A DNA stretch of 64,000 bases from Pezizomycotina sp. ARF18 (lineage: Eukaryota; Ascomycota), in assembly GCA_002224055.1 (NCBI GenBank), contig AZLU01000002.1:672827-736826 (forward strand), read 5' to 3'. Every line of letters begins with the position of its first letter. The first letter of the stretch is position 1. The notes beneath the pieces are model-generated. The model was not told where the DNA came from and searched no databases. It saw only the letters and a list, made by a program, of their open reading frames with translations. Of the stretch, positions 35,480-47,054 are shown piece after piece. Both the position numbers and the translations under genes were made by a program.

Positions 35480-36468
35480 AACGTTTGCTACGATGGACTC
35501 AATGTATAGATACTCGAGCTTGTATACAATACGACCACTGCAACCTTCTGATGTCGACCGGAACTATACTGGTTTTGATAACGAAGACGATCATGAATGC
35601 GGGTAAAAATAAATGGGGGATGTTTTCGGCTAATTGATCAAGTGATACGATACTCCTATACAGCGCCAGCCTCGTTCTTTGTGCTGCACCACCGACCTCC
35701 AGATTATTAAATGGATTTCTCGGCAATTCTGGAGTAATTACACTGTATGAGGCAAATAAGTAGCCGTCCCTAATATTATTGGTACTCTATCAATATATTT
35801 CATGAACCAATAAGCTCTAAATACTTTGAGATGACTTCACTGCTTCATTCCGACAGAGTAATTATTTTGATACCTACTAAGTACTGAGACAGAAATAAGC
35901 GTTTCCTGGGATGACGGCCCGTATCAATTGCGATCAATTTATTAGCGAAACCGACCTACACATACGCGAAAAGCGTAGCGAATATTATTAGTTGAAAATC
36001 GAAGGGCATTCATTTAAATTTCCCATTCATATACTTCTCCACGATCGGGTGTCCAAGAGGGGTGGCGTTTATTTCCTTGCTAAATGCAATACATTTTCTG
36101 CAACGTGACGGCTGAACGCAAGTTTAGAAATGGTTAAGAAGACAAGGCTTTATAATTGTTCGCGATTCATGGAATATAGATGATTAAGATTTAGCATCCT
36201 GTTTCTCATCGTGATGAATAGGAGGGATATTTCTGCAAAGAAACTCTAAAATCTATAAATCTTGTAATTGGGCACCTCGCATGCGTATTCACCGTCCAGC
36301 AAGGAAATATCCACTTCGAAAAGCAACATTCGGCGTCTTGGAACAAAGATATATTTGATTAGCCTAAGAGTCGTTTTTCCGAGGTAACGTTGCGATCGAG
36401 AAGATTCTCCTTGACGTTCAAACGTGCTCCGTATCATCGGCCAGCTTTGAAAATATCTAGAGGTAACT
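35480..36468. other. Intergenic region
   Basis: No supported gene. Overlapping frames at 35440-35726 lie on both strands. The last 100 bp should include the divergent promoter of the Hsp70-like gene. Confidence 0.4.
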
Positions 36469-39083
36469 ATGGCGAAAGCCCGCCTGGCAATCGCTGTAGA
36501 TTTTGGTACTACGTACAGCGGTAACTTTCTCTTCGGTCCTTAGTTTACCATATAAATAGTATTAAGAATTTATTGACTCACGGACAATAGGGGTCTCTTA
36601 TAAAGTAGTGGAAAGAAGGCTTGGACGAGGTGGTAGCTTGAACAATGCAGAACGTCCCTCTCAAATCGAATGGCCTGGCGACAACGGTACATCGTTCAAA
36701 ACACCATCCGTACTATGCTACGATACGTCGACCGACCCAATTTCCCTAAACAGCTTTGGCTACAAAGCCAAAAGAACATCCTCCCCGAGTTTTTGGAGAT
36801 TGCACAATTTCAAGACTCGGCTGTTTGTTGACCTGTCGGCCCTGGCAGACTCAACCACAGATCCAGTAGCGCGGGCGCCTCTGCGAAAGTATGAGGATGC
36901 CACTACCGATTTCCTCCAGGAAGTGTATCATTATGTTTTAAGTGAGCTTTGTGACAGGGATTTGTCGCCAGAAAAGATGGAATACCACGTTCTCTTCACT
37001 ACTCCTGGCACTTTCCAGCAAAGCATGTTGCGGACTTTCGGGATCTCGTACGGGCGACAGATTGGGGAAAGCACAGTATATACGTTACTATGCCGGAACC
37101 CGAGGCCGCCGCAAGGCATACAATACGTAACTCGATGCCTGAAAATTTCGTTGAAGGAGATTGCTTCGTTTTGTGCGACGCGGGTGGAGGGACAGTAGTA
37201 CGTGTTTCCAATGCGTGTTACCTCATTTCCTAGATTCTTGCATTTTGTTTATCTCTATTCAATCAATAACTTCCACTTTCTCGTTAGAGCTAAAAGTTTA
37301 TAATTTTGCGTAATAATACCAAAGGATGTAATCTCATACCAACTCGTATCGATCGATAAATCTACTAGAAATACTCCGGCAGTATCCGTAGATCTAGAAC
37401 AAACAACAGTTGTTAACGGTAAGTATTTGGAAATTCTAGGGGATCTGCTCGTTTTGTCGGTGGAACTGTATCAATTGTCGTTGTAGATTTAGTGAATTTG
37501 CTTACTTCCTTCCCCATACTTTCTCAATATCGCTGACGATTTTCCTATATAAATAGGGGATACCTTTGGGTCGACCCTCATCGACAGGCGATTCCGCGAA
37601 CATTTCAAAAGTTGTATAGGGCAAGAGCAATGCGAAAGACTAACAAACCACGACGCCATGATATCATGAACAGCTTTATAGCTAAGAAAGAGAGATTCAA
37701 AAACGATATTAGTACGCCAAACTATTTTATCGATGTTCCGGAATATCTTAGAGGGGACAATATATCCACGGCTAGATCTCAATTTAAATTATCAAGGTGC
37801 GATGACAAGACATGTATCCGCAAAAGCCCTATAATATGCTCACTTGCTTTCTTGAGTCCTGTGTATTACGCAGACATGTCTTCGTTCGTCTGCTGGAATA
37901 TCGAAAACTAATTCGATAGAAACCTTCAAATTATTACAGGGAAGACATGCTTGAGCTGTTCGAAGCTTCTGTGAAAGGAACTCTAGATTTAATAAAGAGT
38001 CAAGTCTCAGCCTGTGGAGAACAAAACCTCACTGTGAAGGTACGCGCATTTGCCATTGTATATATCTACCCCTTCCCAACGCACACTAAGAAACTGTTTC
38101 CCCATTTCTAGTCTATATTCCTAGTCGGCGGCCTCGGGTCATCCATATACCTGCACGATCGAGTTCAAGAATACGCTGATGAGCATTCTATCAACGTAAT
38201 TCAACCTAGTAATGCGTAAGATTTATTTTTTTTGTCACCAACAATGAAGATGCCTCACTTAAGATCATTTCCCAGAATCATAAGAATAAATATAAGACGC
38301 CTAATGAAGAAAACAGTGATTGTGCCGTTGTGCTTGGGGCCGCGGTCACACTCCATGACCATCTAAGAGGGCTCAGAGATGCCATTCGAGCGTATAGATG
38401 CCAGGCGCACTACGGAATTCTATGTTCCCGGCCATGGGACGGTAAAAAGCACGCACCACAAGCCGACGAACGCATGGTGGACGAGTTAACGGGTAAGAAG
38501 TTGCAGTCAATCAAATTCAGTGGATTGTTTCGAAGGTCAGTACACGGAACGGCCTCCTCAGTCTATTCTGTGTTATAGTATTGAAAGATCCTCATTGTGT
38601 TAATTGAATGCTATGAATATCTAGGGAGAACGAATTGAAGGAGAAGATGCTCAAAAGAACAAGAACCACTTTTTCAGGAGGTGTTTTCCGGTGTTGCCAA
38701 CGGATAGATGGTACGTCTCTGTTGTTGTATCTGACGAGGACGTAGCACCGACGAGATTCGGACCCGGTAGGTTAATAATACCATACCATAGAAAGTCACT
38801 GGACTTCCCTTTGAGACCGGAGAAGGTGCGAGCAACGAAACTAATAACAAAGCAAATCGAAGGCGTACGAAAGCTATACGATTTGCCTTCAGACAAAATC
38901 GAAGAGGCCCCTGATGGTATTCAGCTTGGCGGCAAGATTGGTAAACCAAATATCCTGAAGCGGCGCAAAAGATATTGGAAGTGCGATTTCCAAATTGTAG
39001 CTTCCCCCGGCGTCACCGATTTAGATTTTATCATCGTCTACGGCGGGAAACCAAAGACGGAACCTTTGAAAGCTCACTGGTAA
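36469..39083 (+). CDS. Hsp70-like ATPase (HSPA12 type)
   Basis: ATG at 36469 (MAKARLAIAVDFGTTYSG) carries the phosphate-1 motif. Intron 36521-36590 follows, then VSYKVVERR, IEWPGDNGTSFKTPSVLCYD, a helical region, MEYHVLFTTPGTF, EPEAAARHTIRNSMPENFVE and CFVLCDAGGGTV (phosphate-2, about 37180). Further on: KDVISYQLVSID, GDTFGSTLIDRRFREHF, KKERFKNDISTPNYFIDVPE, DMLELFEASVKGTLDLIKSQ, intron 38040-38111, and SIFLVGGLGSSIYLHDRVQE (adenosine motif). The C-terminal part ends PGVTDLDFIIVYGGKPKTEP...HW* at 39083. Unlike canonical Hsp70 there is no EEVD tail and no substrate-binding beta domain. HSPA12-like families are expanded in filamentous fungi, with mostly unknown roles. About five further introns or frame changes are present; not every splice site could be fixed. 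Confidence 0.75.
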
Positions 39084-41288
39084 ATAACTTTAAAAAAAAT
39101 GTAGTCTACATGGAGTAAGTCGTTCTTATTGCTTCTGTACCCATTTACTGTTATTTATGATTAAATTGACCAGCACTCTCTAGAGCGAGTATTGATAGAG
39201 GAACATTGAAATACGAAGTTTCTTACCAATATCGTGCGCAGTTAAAAACTTAAGCTTGGATCTGAAACAATAGTGATTCTATAAATTTACATGCATCGGC
39301 TAGAGCTTCTTTTATAAATCGCTGTCGGTCTTAGCAACCTAAGGTTTAACTCTTACTAGTTGATATTTCCATCTAGTGTTCTAGGAGCGATGTATAAAGA
39401 CTGTACGAGTTTTTATTACGTGGAACTCGAACGAGTGTCACTCATGAAAGTAGAATTTCTGGTAATCTATATTTTTCCTCTTAGCTGAAGGTTTCTATTA
39501 CTTATCCGGTTGGCGTCAAACACTGCGAGCAGGTTAAAAAGTAATATTGAATCGATGCTGAGTAGGATTTCACTTGTATATTAACTCTCTGACGATAAAA
39601 TATTTACTAATGTAATGTATGTACCATTAGTTTCTTGATTTCTCTCTTTGCCTGGACTTTTTTTTTTTTTTTTTTTTTTTGACGAGCTAGAAATTTCGAA
39701 AGCAATATCAAACTAGTCTACCGACCGGCTTGAGAGGGAGGATATCTCGACTAATCAAGTTATATCATTGATGAAAAGGAAATAAATTAGAGGCATGTAT
39801 TCAACCTTATCTTGAGAGAACATACGCGCCGTCCCAGACCAAATCAAAGAAATAATACTAAGTAGTTGCCACTTAGCTAGGGCCCCGGACTAGTTACCAC
39901 CTTAAAAAAAGAAAAGAGAAAGGAAATATGATACCGGATTCGAACCTGTACACGAATAAAAAAAAAAAAGGGGGGGGGGGGTGACCATAGCCGCTTAGGG
40001 ATTCCTAACCAAACTCTACCTTCTGCTCCATGCTGTGTGGTTAGATCACGGCCGCCGGCCAAGGCGATTACCTGCAAGTCTGCCTTCAAACTCACATTAT
40101 CATAAAGAATAACGCAGAAAATATCACGTCTAAAGGACCTCACATTGCAGGAAAGGTATCTACTTTATTGAAGCTTCTCCGCCTCCACCGCCACCATTCC
40201 TTAGGAGCCTCGCTTTATGATTGATGAGTCGTCGCGTCCATCGTTTAATAGTATTAGAATTATAGTTAGTATTGAAGAGTTTAAAACCAATGTTATGGCT
40301 CGGATCTTGGCTCGGTATCCGCGTGTCTAAGCGACAATAAATCCAGTTCCAAATATACAAATTGAATTCAGTTTTATGTGGGCTCAGCTGCAGCTGCTGC
40401 TCCAAGTATATGAGAGGAAATGTTTCTTTCATCAGAAGGAACAATTGAAGCATAAAATGACATCCTTCGGATCTATGTCTCTGGATTCGGATAACAAGCG
40501 CCGAAAAATTGGTAGCTCGCAAGAGATGATTTGTCTTTGGAGTTCAGACTGCAGATTAAGCGAGGTCCGCGTCGCAGAATTTAGTAATTCTCCACGGGGC
40601 CTCATGCATTAGGGAGGACGCCTGATAATATTTGGCCGCAATTGAGATAGGGTTACACAATCTGCATGAACTGTCAATCGACAAGATATTAACGGAATTA
40701 TTCGTAAATATGCCTTAGAGATAAATTATGGATCTTTTTCTACCTGACCAAGTCTTGCCGCTAGTAATGGATCTTTGGAAACACTTCTACCTTGCGAGCA
40801 CCTCCTAAAAAAGTCGAGACGAACATGACAAATTGTAGGTTTATTGACGACGCAGTCTGGTGTCGGAGACCCTGGCATAGAGATTGAGCTATATCGTGGT
40901 GACGAGATCGATCCGCATGTGCTGATCTATCTGAAGCTAGAGATCGGAAGAATATCATACCACAGATCAACTTAGCTTAGAGAATGAAACTAGATCTTGG
41001 AATAGATAGTTTGCTTTTGTCAATGGACTTTCAACGCATGCCTTGAATGGATTTAATCATTAGGCTGTTGCTGTAAAGAGAGTTCGTGAATTTGGGATGA
41101 CTCGAGAAAAATTCTATAAGAACAGCCCGAAATCCTACTAAGAAATGCTTTCACAATCATCAGCATCCATTGCATCTACACTCTTTTGCCTTCAACATTC
41201 CTTTCGCTCTTTTGACGACTCTCACTTTAAGTCACTCTCTTGATAAATCATTCTCGCTTACAATTCCAATCTCCGAATCCCCTCCAAA
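39084..41288. other. Intergenic region with simple-sequence tracts
   Basis: AT-rich. It holds a T run at about 39658-39680, an A-run/G-run junction at about 39958-39981 and a tRNA B-box-like sequence at 39934-39950. A short plus-strand frame near 40457 (MTSFGSMSLDSDNKRRKIG) looks like a protein N-terminus, but nothing follows. Confidence 0.45.
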
Positions 41289-41938
41289 ATGAAGTTCATC
41301 ACCATCATCGCCGCCGCCGCCGCCCTCTTCAATGTCGCCCTCGCCGCTCCCGTCGCCGGCTTCTTCGAATTCGGAAAAGCCGAACCAATGAAGCCAATGG
41401 AACCCATCATAGCTCCCGCTCCGAAACCCGCCCACGTCGAAACGCCAAAGCCCACCGGCCCTCCAAAAGTCCCCATCGTAAAATCCGAATCCCACGGTTT
41501 CGGTGGAAAGCTGAACGCCGGCCAAGACGGCAACTTCGACGCCTTTCCCCTCGCAAAGCCACACCCACTCCCGCACCGGCGAAGGAAGCCATTAGCTCCA
41601 ACGCCATCGCTGCGTTCAACGGCGAGAAAGTCGTCCTCAACCCGAACCGTAACGAGTTCACGCAGAACTTGGGTAAGGTTGTCCACACCGGAGTCGTCGT
41701 CGGGAAGCCTCTCGCCGCGGCGGCAGTTATGAACCGCGTGCCTGCCTCTGTTAAAGGGAAATTTGATAGGGTTATGGGCGTAAAGCCTCCCGTGCAGGCG
41801 CCTCCGACTGTGATCAACAACCATCATTTCAATACCAATAATAATCACTTCAACACGATCAAGACGCCCGGCGCACCACCAGCCCCAAGGCCTCAGGCAC
41901 CTAAGCCAGGGCAAGGCGGTCCTGGCATTTTCGCCTAA
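41289..41938 (+). CDS. Small secreted proline/alanine-rich protein
   Basis: ATG at 41289 opens a clean signal peptide (MKFITIIAAAAALFNVALA, cleavage likely before APVAG). The mature part is Pro/Lys-rich (KPMEPIIAPAPKPAHVETPK, PKPTGPPKVPIVKSE). After one frame change near 41550 it continues TPTPAPAKEAISSNAIAAFN, NRNEFTQNLGKVVHTGVVVG, VPASVKGKFDRVMGVKPP, an Asn/His-rich stretch (NNHHFNTNNNHFNTI) and a Pro/Gly-rich end at 41938. No cysteines are seen and no enzyme domain. It could be a cell-wall-associated protein or an effector-like protein. About 215 residues. Long frames on the opposite strand here are mirror artefacts of Gly/Ala/Pro-rich coding. Confidence 0.65.
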
Positions 41939-42617
41939 TTCTCCCCGCGATGGAAGTAGTGTATAGAGAGCACGCAGTCATCTGAAAAGTGTGGTAGATG
42001 AGAATCGCGAGCGGTATATACTAACTTTTCAGATTTGATAATTTTATATACTCGGTGGATGGTTAGATGGTGTGACCGGAGGAGTTTTGTGTATTCTTTT
42101 GCTTTGTTTAGTTATAGTAGAAATTTCAAGTAATAGATAGAAATTAGGTCGATACTCATCACGACTTTCAATTCTTCTCAAGAGATATATTTATCTCGTC
42201 ACTAATTGAGTTTGACTCACGAACTTGTATATCGAAGTGAACGAAGTTCACAATCACCCCTCTAAATAACGTTCAATCTTGCGGAGAACAGCTGTCGTTA
42301 TAGTCTACTATTTGAAGCTTATTACTAATAATTTCGTGATTTATGTCCAAAGTTTTCAGAAAACAGCAGAAGTTTACGCGTGCTTCCAAACAACATATCA
42401 AGAGCGTTGCTTAAAACGTGGCTCGGAATTATGAAGTTTAAATCCGCTCCACAAGAAAATCGCCTGTCGCTATCGCGATTGCGTCTCGATGGTAACATTT
42501 CCTCCATGTCTACAATGTTACGGATGCCGTAATAGGAACAGAATATCACGAGTTCCCTGATTATACCTAAGCTAAGTCACACGGCTAACGATTCGGCCTT
42601 GAAGAAAAGCAACAAGG
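41939..42617. other. Intergenic region
   Basis: AT-rich, no gene recognised. It separates two plus-strand genes and should contain the terminator of the first and promoter of the second. Confidence 0.5.
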
Positions 42618-43289
42618 ATGGGTGCTAACCCGTCTTCCGAGTTCGACTGGAAGCTGCCAGAGTCCATGAAGCTACCGGACTCACTAAAGCTTGATGCGCT
42701 GAAACTGGATGCACTCAAGCTGGATGCGCTAAAGCTGGATGCCTTGAAACAGGACGCGCTGAAACTAGCGAAACTTCCTTTCCGGGGCTACGATCCCGCG
42801 GCTACACGAATGGTCGATGAATCAGAAAAGCTCCTTAAAGAATCGCTCCTTATTCTAGATATAGTGAACAAAATGCTGCTAGAGATACGGAAACAACAAC
42901 AGAGTACCGAGTCGGAGTCAGCAGATAAAAACAATGAGTCACCTTTGACTTCATCGCCCGATAAATCTTCGCCTAAGAATACGAACGGACAAATCACAGA
43001 CGAAGAGCGCAAGCGCCTCGCAACGTTCTGGAAAGAGGATGCACATTTACATATCTCCCTACCAGAAGAAACGGCAGAAGAGTCATTCGAATTAGTCGAA
43101 CTCGACGAAAAGTCTCAGATGAAGATAACAGAGGAAGAACAGGAACTTCATGTCCCCATAACAGACGAATCGGCTGACCGCCCCACCGATATAGACGAAT
43201 TACGCAGGATATGCAAAGAGGCGGATGAGTATCTGAAAGCTCTAAGACAGATTGAGAATACGTTTAGTGGATTAAACCTGCAGGAATAG
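42618..43289 (+). CDS. Acidic protein with LKLDA repeats
   Basis: An unbroken 223-codon frame with ATG at 42618 (MGANPSSEFDWKLPESMKL). Residues about 23-52 are made of five or six LKLDA/LKQDA pentads. A helical segment follows (SEKLLKESLLILDIVNKMLL), then a Ser/Asn-rich linker (SADKNNESPLTSSPDKSSPK) and a strongly acidic C-terminal half ending RICKEADEYLKALRQIENTF. MGxxxSS at the start is a possible N-myristoylation site (Gly2, Ser6). No known domain. It is one of the few genes here with no frame change. Confidence 0.55.
   Translation: MGANPSSEFDWKLPESMKLPDSLKLDALKLDALKLDALKLDALKQDALKLAKLPFRGYDPAATRMVDESEKLLKESLLILDIVNKMLLEIRKQQQSTESESADKNNESPLTSSPDKSSPKNTNGQITDEERKRLATFWKEDAHLHISLPEETAEESFELVELDEKSQMKITEEEQELHVPITDESADRPTDIDELRRICKEADEYLKALRQIENTFSGLNLQE
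42684..42773 (+). repeat. 15-bp minisatellite coding LKLDA units
   Basis: Five to six copies of a 15-bp unit, varying mostly at third positions, encode LKLDA/LKQDA. The synonymous differences show the amino-acid repeat is conserved rather than freshly amplified. Confidence 0.8.
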
Positions 43290-43597
43290 AGGCGATGGGC
43301 GAATCGGATATGATACCCAAACTACCTGTAGAGTGATAATCCATATGCAAATAGAAGAAGCAAAATACAAATACCTAATTAGCCTGTTCTTCCTTGAGGC
43401 TTTCTAAAAAGCATAATCTTTTAGTTGGCAAACTCGTCGACCCGCTAGTCCGTGGCGTTCAACTCCAATAAGAGCGTCTAGCAGATCCCGCGTTGACTCA
43501 CCATCGACAATTAGCGGAACAACACCAAAGCCACGACAATCAGGATTCACGAAATCCAGACTCACAAACCATGAATCCTGAATCACCATCTCATCAA

Positions 43598-43613
43598 AAC
43601 CCTAAGCCCTACC
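43598..43613 (+). promoter_or_regulatory. Telobox of the snRNA-like locus
   Basis: AACCCTAAGCCCTACC lies 37 bp before TATAAA. The final AAGCCCTACC is identical to the end of the array upstream of U1 at 16.7 kb. Confidence 0.55.
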
Positions 43614-43649
43614 TCTCCTCCTCAAGCTCCTCCTATGAATCCCATCGTC

Positions 43650-43655
43650 TATAAA
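43650..43655 (+). promoter_or_regulatory. TATA box of the snRNA-like locus
   Basis: TATAAA, 54 bp before ATACTTACC, followed by a CT-rich tract. The arrangement is nearly identical to the U1 gene. Confidence 0.5.
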
Positions 43656-43703
43656 TACCCCCTTCTTCCCTCTTCTTTCCATCTTCTTTTCCTTTTAAAA
43701 ATC

Positions 43704-43950
43704 ATACTTACCTTAAAAATATGCGGCCCGTTCTCTGCTTTTACTTTCTTTTGAATCTATTGCAGGAGACCCCTATTACTGGGGAGGGACTGGATAGCGC
43801 GGCGTTTATGGAGACTGGCTTATGCAACACTCTCTTGCCTCGTTGGCGAGAGTGAGTTAGTAGGCAAGTCTTTGGTCTCCAGCTTGAGCCGCTGCGCGTC
43901 TATCCGCGAATTCCGGTTCTGCGGGCGCGTCGAAATTTTTGTTTTTGCAT
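43704..43950 (+). ncRNA. U1-like structured RNA with Sm site, identity unknown
   Basis: The presumed 5' end ATACTTACCT is the canonical U1 end (10 of 10). Bases 43721-43730 (ATGCGGCCCG) pair with 43922-43930 (CGGGCGCGT) with one bulge, closing the molecule directly before an Sm-type site (AAATTTTTGTTTTTG, 43933-43947). Inside are CCCC/GGGG around TATTACT (43770-43784), a long helix GGATAG...CTATCC (43792/43900) extended by CGCGGCG/CGCTGCG, TGGAGAC/GTCTCCA (43809/43875), and CACTCTC/GAGAGTG (43828/43848). I find no U1A loop (ATTGCAC) and no clear U1-70K loop, so it is not an ordinary U1. It may be a U1 variant or an unrelated Sm-class RNA. T-rich sequence follows the Sm site. Confidence 0.6.
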
Positions 43951-44345
43951 AAACTTTTTTTTTTCCGTTGGCTTTGACAGACCTGGGTTATATCCTAGGG
44001 CCAGTGAAAAGAAATAGGTTGACATCGTCATTACGATGCACTTGAATTGTAATTACTTCTTGCTGGTGATGATGAATGCTGTAAACTCGCAGAATGCTGG
44101 TGGGTGCTCGCCGATATTTCCTGTGTATATAATTTCATCCAAATGGCTCACTCACTATCGAGTCTCAGCACTATGAAAAAGAGACTGCTCTAAAAATAGA
44201 TCAATCAATTTCCATCGCGCTCTTCGCGGCCAGTGTCTATGAAGTACAGAGTCTACCAGACATTCAATTGGTGTGTTCTTTCTGTTTAATATTCATACTC
44301 CAACTGTGACTAATTCAAAAATGAGGGATCATGTAGTCTCCCTTT
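43951..44345. other. Intergenic region
   Basis: No gene recognised. It contains any 3' processing signal of the snRNA-like locus and the 3' flank of the minus-strand reductase gene. Confidence 0.4.
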
Positions 44346-45456
44346 CTATAGCACAAACGGGACCACGGCTGCCCTATCCGGCGTCTTCTTCCCAAATTTC
44401 TCCTTGTACCAGTACTTCCCCTGTAGAGCTCTGGAGCCATGCACGCAACTTCATTGACGAGGAAGTTCATTGCCGGCGCACATCCTCCCGTCGCAATCAA
44501 GAACCCAGTCCACTCGATCCATTCGACGAAGTACTGTCCAAACGTAGATGTTAGTATTAATCATTTCTTGAAAGCTTCTTCTTGGAAGGCACAAAATGGT
44601 AACTAGGGGAAAAGTCTAACTTACGTGCGGATGCCACGAATATTTATACAACCCACCCTCGGAACCTCATAAACCTGCCCGTTCTCCGCCACAACGCTCA
44701 GCCTACCCTCCGTACCACCGTTCAAAACCCTCTTCTTATCATCGTCCTTCTTCTCCTTCGCGGCCCGCTCTTTGAGCTTCATACCCTCCTGCGGATAGCG
44801 TACAGCACGTTCTCGTGCCATATATTCCCGTACAATCCCAGCGCCCACAACGCCACGCCTCCCCAGAATCGGATCTTCCAGTACGGAGATGACGTATCGA
44901 CGTGTCCGAACTGCAGGAGGAACCAGCCGCCGAGCGAGTATCCGTTGAAGTAGTTGAACAGAATGCCAACGAGCCAGACGCTCAGGTGGTTCGGTGATAT
45001 GTTCGGTGCGCGGAGCGGGGATATGATGGCGCGGTGGGTGTAGTGCGTTAAATAGCAGAGTGAGAGGACGATGTGGGTCCACGGAAGGGCTGCGATAGTT
45101 GGGATTATTTGCGACGCGGGGACGTTGTGGGAGAGTGCCAGGAGGAAGGAAGCTGGCGAGGCGAGTTCCATTGATATCCACGCGAGTTTACCTGCTGTGC
45201 GTTAGCAAAGGACGGTGAAAGAGAGGGACGAATGTGCAGTGATAATTCGTACCTGGCAGGTTCAAGAGACCATGAAGCCGCCCACGATGGAAGTTTTGCC
45301 GGCTGGCGTCTGGATGACGGACATGAGCGTGCAGAGTACGGGGAAGTAATGAAATGCCTTGACGTGCTGGATCCATATATCCTTGTCACCGGAGTAGAGG
45401 TACTCCGAAGCCAGCGACTTGGCTGTTGCGAGGAATGTGCCCATGTCACCCGCCAT
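44346..45456 (-). CDS. Steroid 5-alpha-reductase-like membrane protein (PF02544)
   Basis: ATG at 45456 (MAGDMGTFLATAKSLASEYL). HVKAFHYFPVLCTLMSVIQT and PAGKTSIVGG lead, after a frame change, to a splice junction: LNLPG joins KLAWISMELASPASFLL over intron 45192-45252 (branch GCTAACG). Membrane segments ALPWTHIVLSLCYLTHYTHR and NHLSVWLVGILFNYFNGYSL follow, then IRFWGGVALWALGLYGNIWH, VYEVPR and YKYSWHPH. Intron 44534-44624 follows. The last exon reads YFVEWIEWTGFLIATGGCAP and, after a frame change, LQGKYWYKEKFGKKTPDRAA plus VVPFVL*, the family's C-terminal signature. The enzyme class reduces C4-C5 (steroid) or polyprenol double bonds with NADPH in the ER. Length and motifs fit SRD5A1-type proteins. 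The true fungal substrate is unknown. Confidence 0.8.
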
Positions 45457-45847
45457 AGTTTACTTGTGCTTACTTCTATAGCACGTCTGAAAGATCGCGA
45501 AGGAAGAAGCAAAAAGTTAACAGCAATTGATGCTGTTGAGATTATCGTAGGCTGCGAAGAAATCTTGTCATGAAGGGGAGGGAAAGAGCTTATAAAAGAA
45601 TGAAAAAAAGAGAAGGCTCTCTGATCAGGGGGCTTTCGTACGATGGTTTGGTGGGGGAGCGTATGAAAAATGCAGGAGCTCGAAAAAGCGCACCCAAGTA
45701 AGCTTTTATTGCTATTTTCGGGGTTCGGTCTCCACTACCCGCCTGAGCTTAGCCGTGCAACCGAACCACTCTTAGTTCGCCTATGATATCATGACTTTTA
45801 TCCACCCATAAGCCTACCATTGTTCTAGCTCGGCACTCGATCACAAA
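45457..45847. promoter_or_regulatory. Divergent promoter region between reductase and Pof1-like genes
   Basis: A 391-bp gap between two ATGs on opposite strands, so both promoters must lie here. No TATA box stands out. Confidence 0.4.
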
Positions 45848-46755
45848 ATGCCTGCGATATCGAGTAGTTTCCGATCCACAATGCTTCCAGCCATAAAGGA
45901 AGCATTGGCGTCATTCAATTCACTCCCATCCCAATCCTTTCGCCTCGTAGCTTCGTTCCTCCGAGAGATCCCAGGCGCCTCAAGCCGAGCTTGAGCGAAG
46001 AAGGCCGCTATGTATTCTTGATTCGTCCGTATGTCTACAATCCTCCTCTAGCCTTATAAGAAGCTAATGGCGACCTCGAATGTGAGAAAGTTTAATCCAC
46101 CGACGAAAGCCCACCTGCGCATCGCCCTAACAGCGATCAACAAGTACACCAATCCGCAAACCTCCGAACCGCCCGACCTCCTGCTCCTCCTCGCGATGCA
46201 AAATGCGGATAAACCCTCTGCTCCGGCATCCTTCGAAGACAGGTTGGCATTGATGTGCCTGCTGGCAGAAGACATCCGCGACCACCCGTCTACTTCATCC
46301 TCCTCTTCCTCTCGACAGCAAATCGACATTGGCGTAACAAAGCACGCGCGCTTCTCCGACAAATCGCTCTCCTTGTCCGAATCGTCCCTTTTTAGAGGCG
46401 TCAAGCAAATATGGTTGATGGATACGATACGATAACGCGGCTGATGATACGAAGTACTACCCGCCGGAGCACACGCTGAAACCGGTGTACGATACCATAC
46501 TCGGTGGGAGAACAGGGTCATGATGATGGTTCGGCCGGAGGATAAGTGGGGCGACGCCGACGAGCAGCACAAGTTCACGGAAACGATGGAGAAAGAGGGG
46601 TTAAAAGAGTCGATACTGTAGTTGGTGGGTCGGAGGCAGCGGGAGTGAGCAGTTCGAGTGTCCGAGCAGATGTGAAGGATGGCGGCGAAAAGTGGAAGAA
46701 GATGGTTACGGAGAGGGTATCGGAGTGGGTAACGGAAGGGAAGCTGTATCTATGA
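45848..46755 (+). CDS. NMN adenylyltransferase-like protein (Pof1 family)
   Basis: ATG at 45848 (MPAISSSFRSTMLPAIKEAL). LCILDSS joins FNPPTKAHLRIALTAINK across intron 46029-46090 (branch GCTAATG), rebuilding the nucleotidyltransferase strand and the (H/T)xxH motif (TKAH). PPDLLLLLAMQNADKPSAPA, SFEDRLALMCLLAEDIRDHP, QIDIGVTKHARFSDKS and QIWLMG(Y)DT follow, then, after frame changes near 46430 and 46510, MMVRPEDKWGDADEQHKFTE, KEGLKESIL, the ISSTxxR-type VSSSSVRADV and WVTEGKLYL*. Yeast Pof1 is an NMN adenylyltransferase-related protein linked to NAD metabolism and protein quality control. Function by family only. Confidence 0.75.
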
Positions 46756-47054
46756 CTATTCCTCTGCTAAGCAGCTCTTGTAAATAGAATGAATTAAACG
46801 AATAGATTAAAAGGATTCTCAAGATGAAAAAGCTTCTTGATACTGGAATTCATCAAATAGCTCGTTGTTCATCCTCCCGTGCTTGAATTTCTCTTGCTTG
46901 GTCGTGTGAGGCTCAACTTGTGTCACTGACAAAATCCAAGCTGTCGACTTGGCAGCCCAGAGAGCTTCACCTAAAAAACTTTCACGAAACCCTCAACCCT
47001 TGTATTCGAAGAACCCGCTTCGTATTATATCCACACCCCAAACCTCTACCAGCA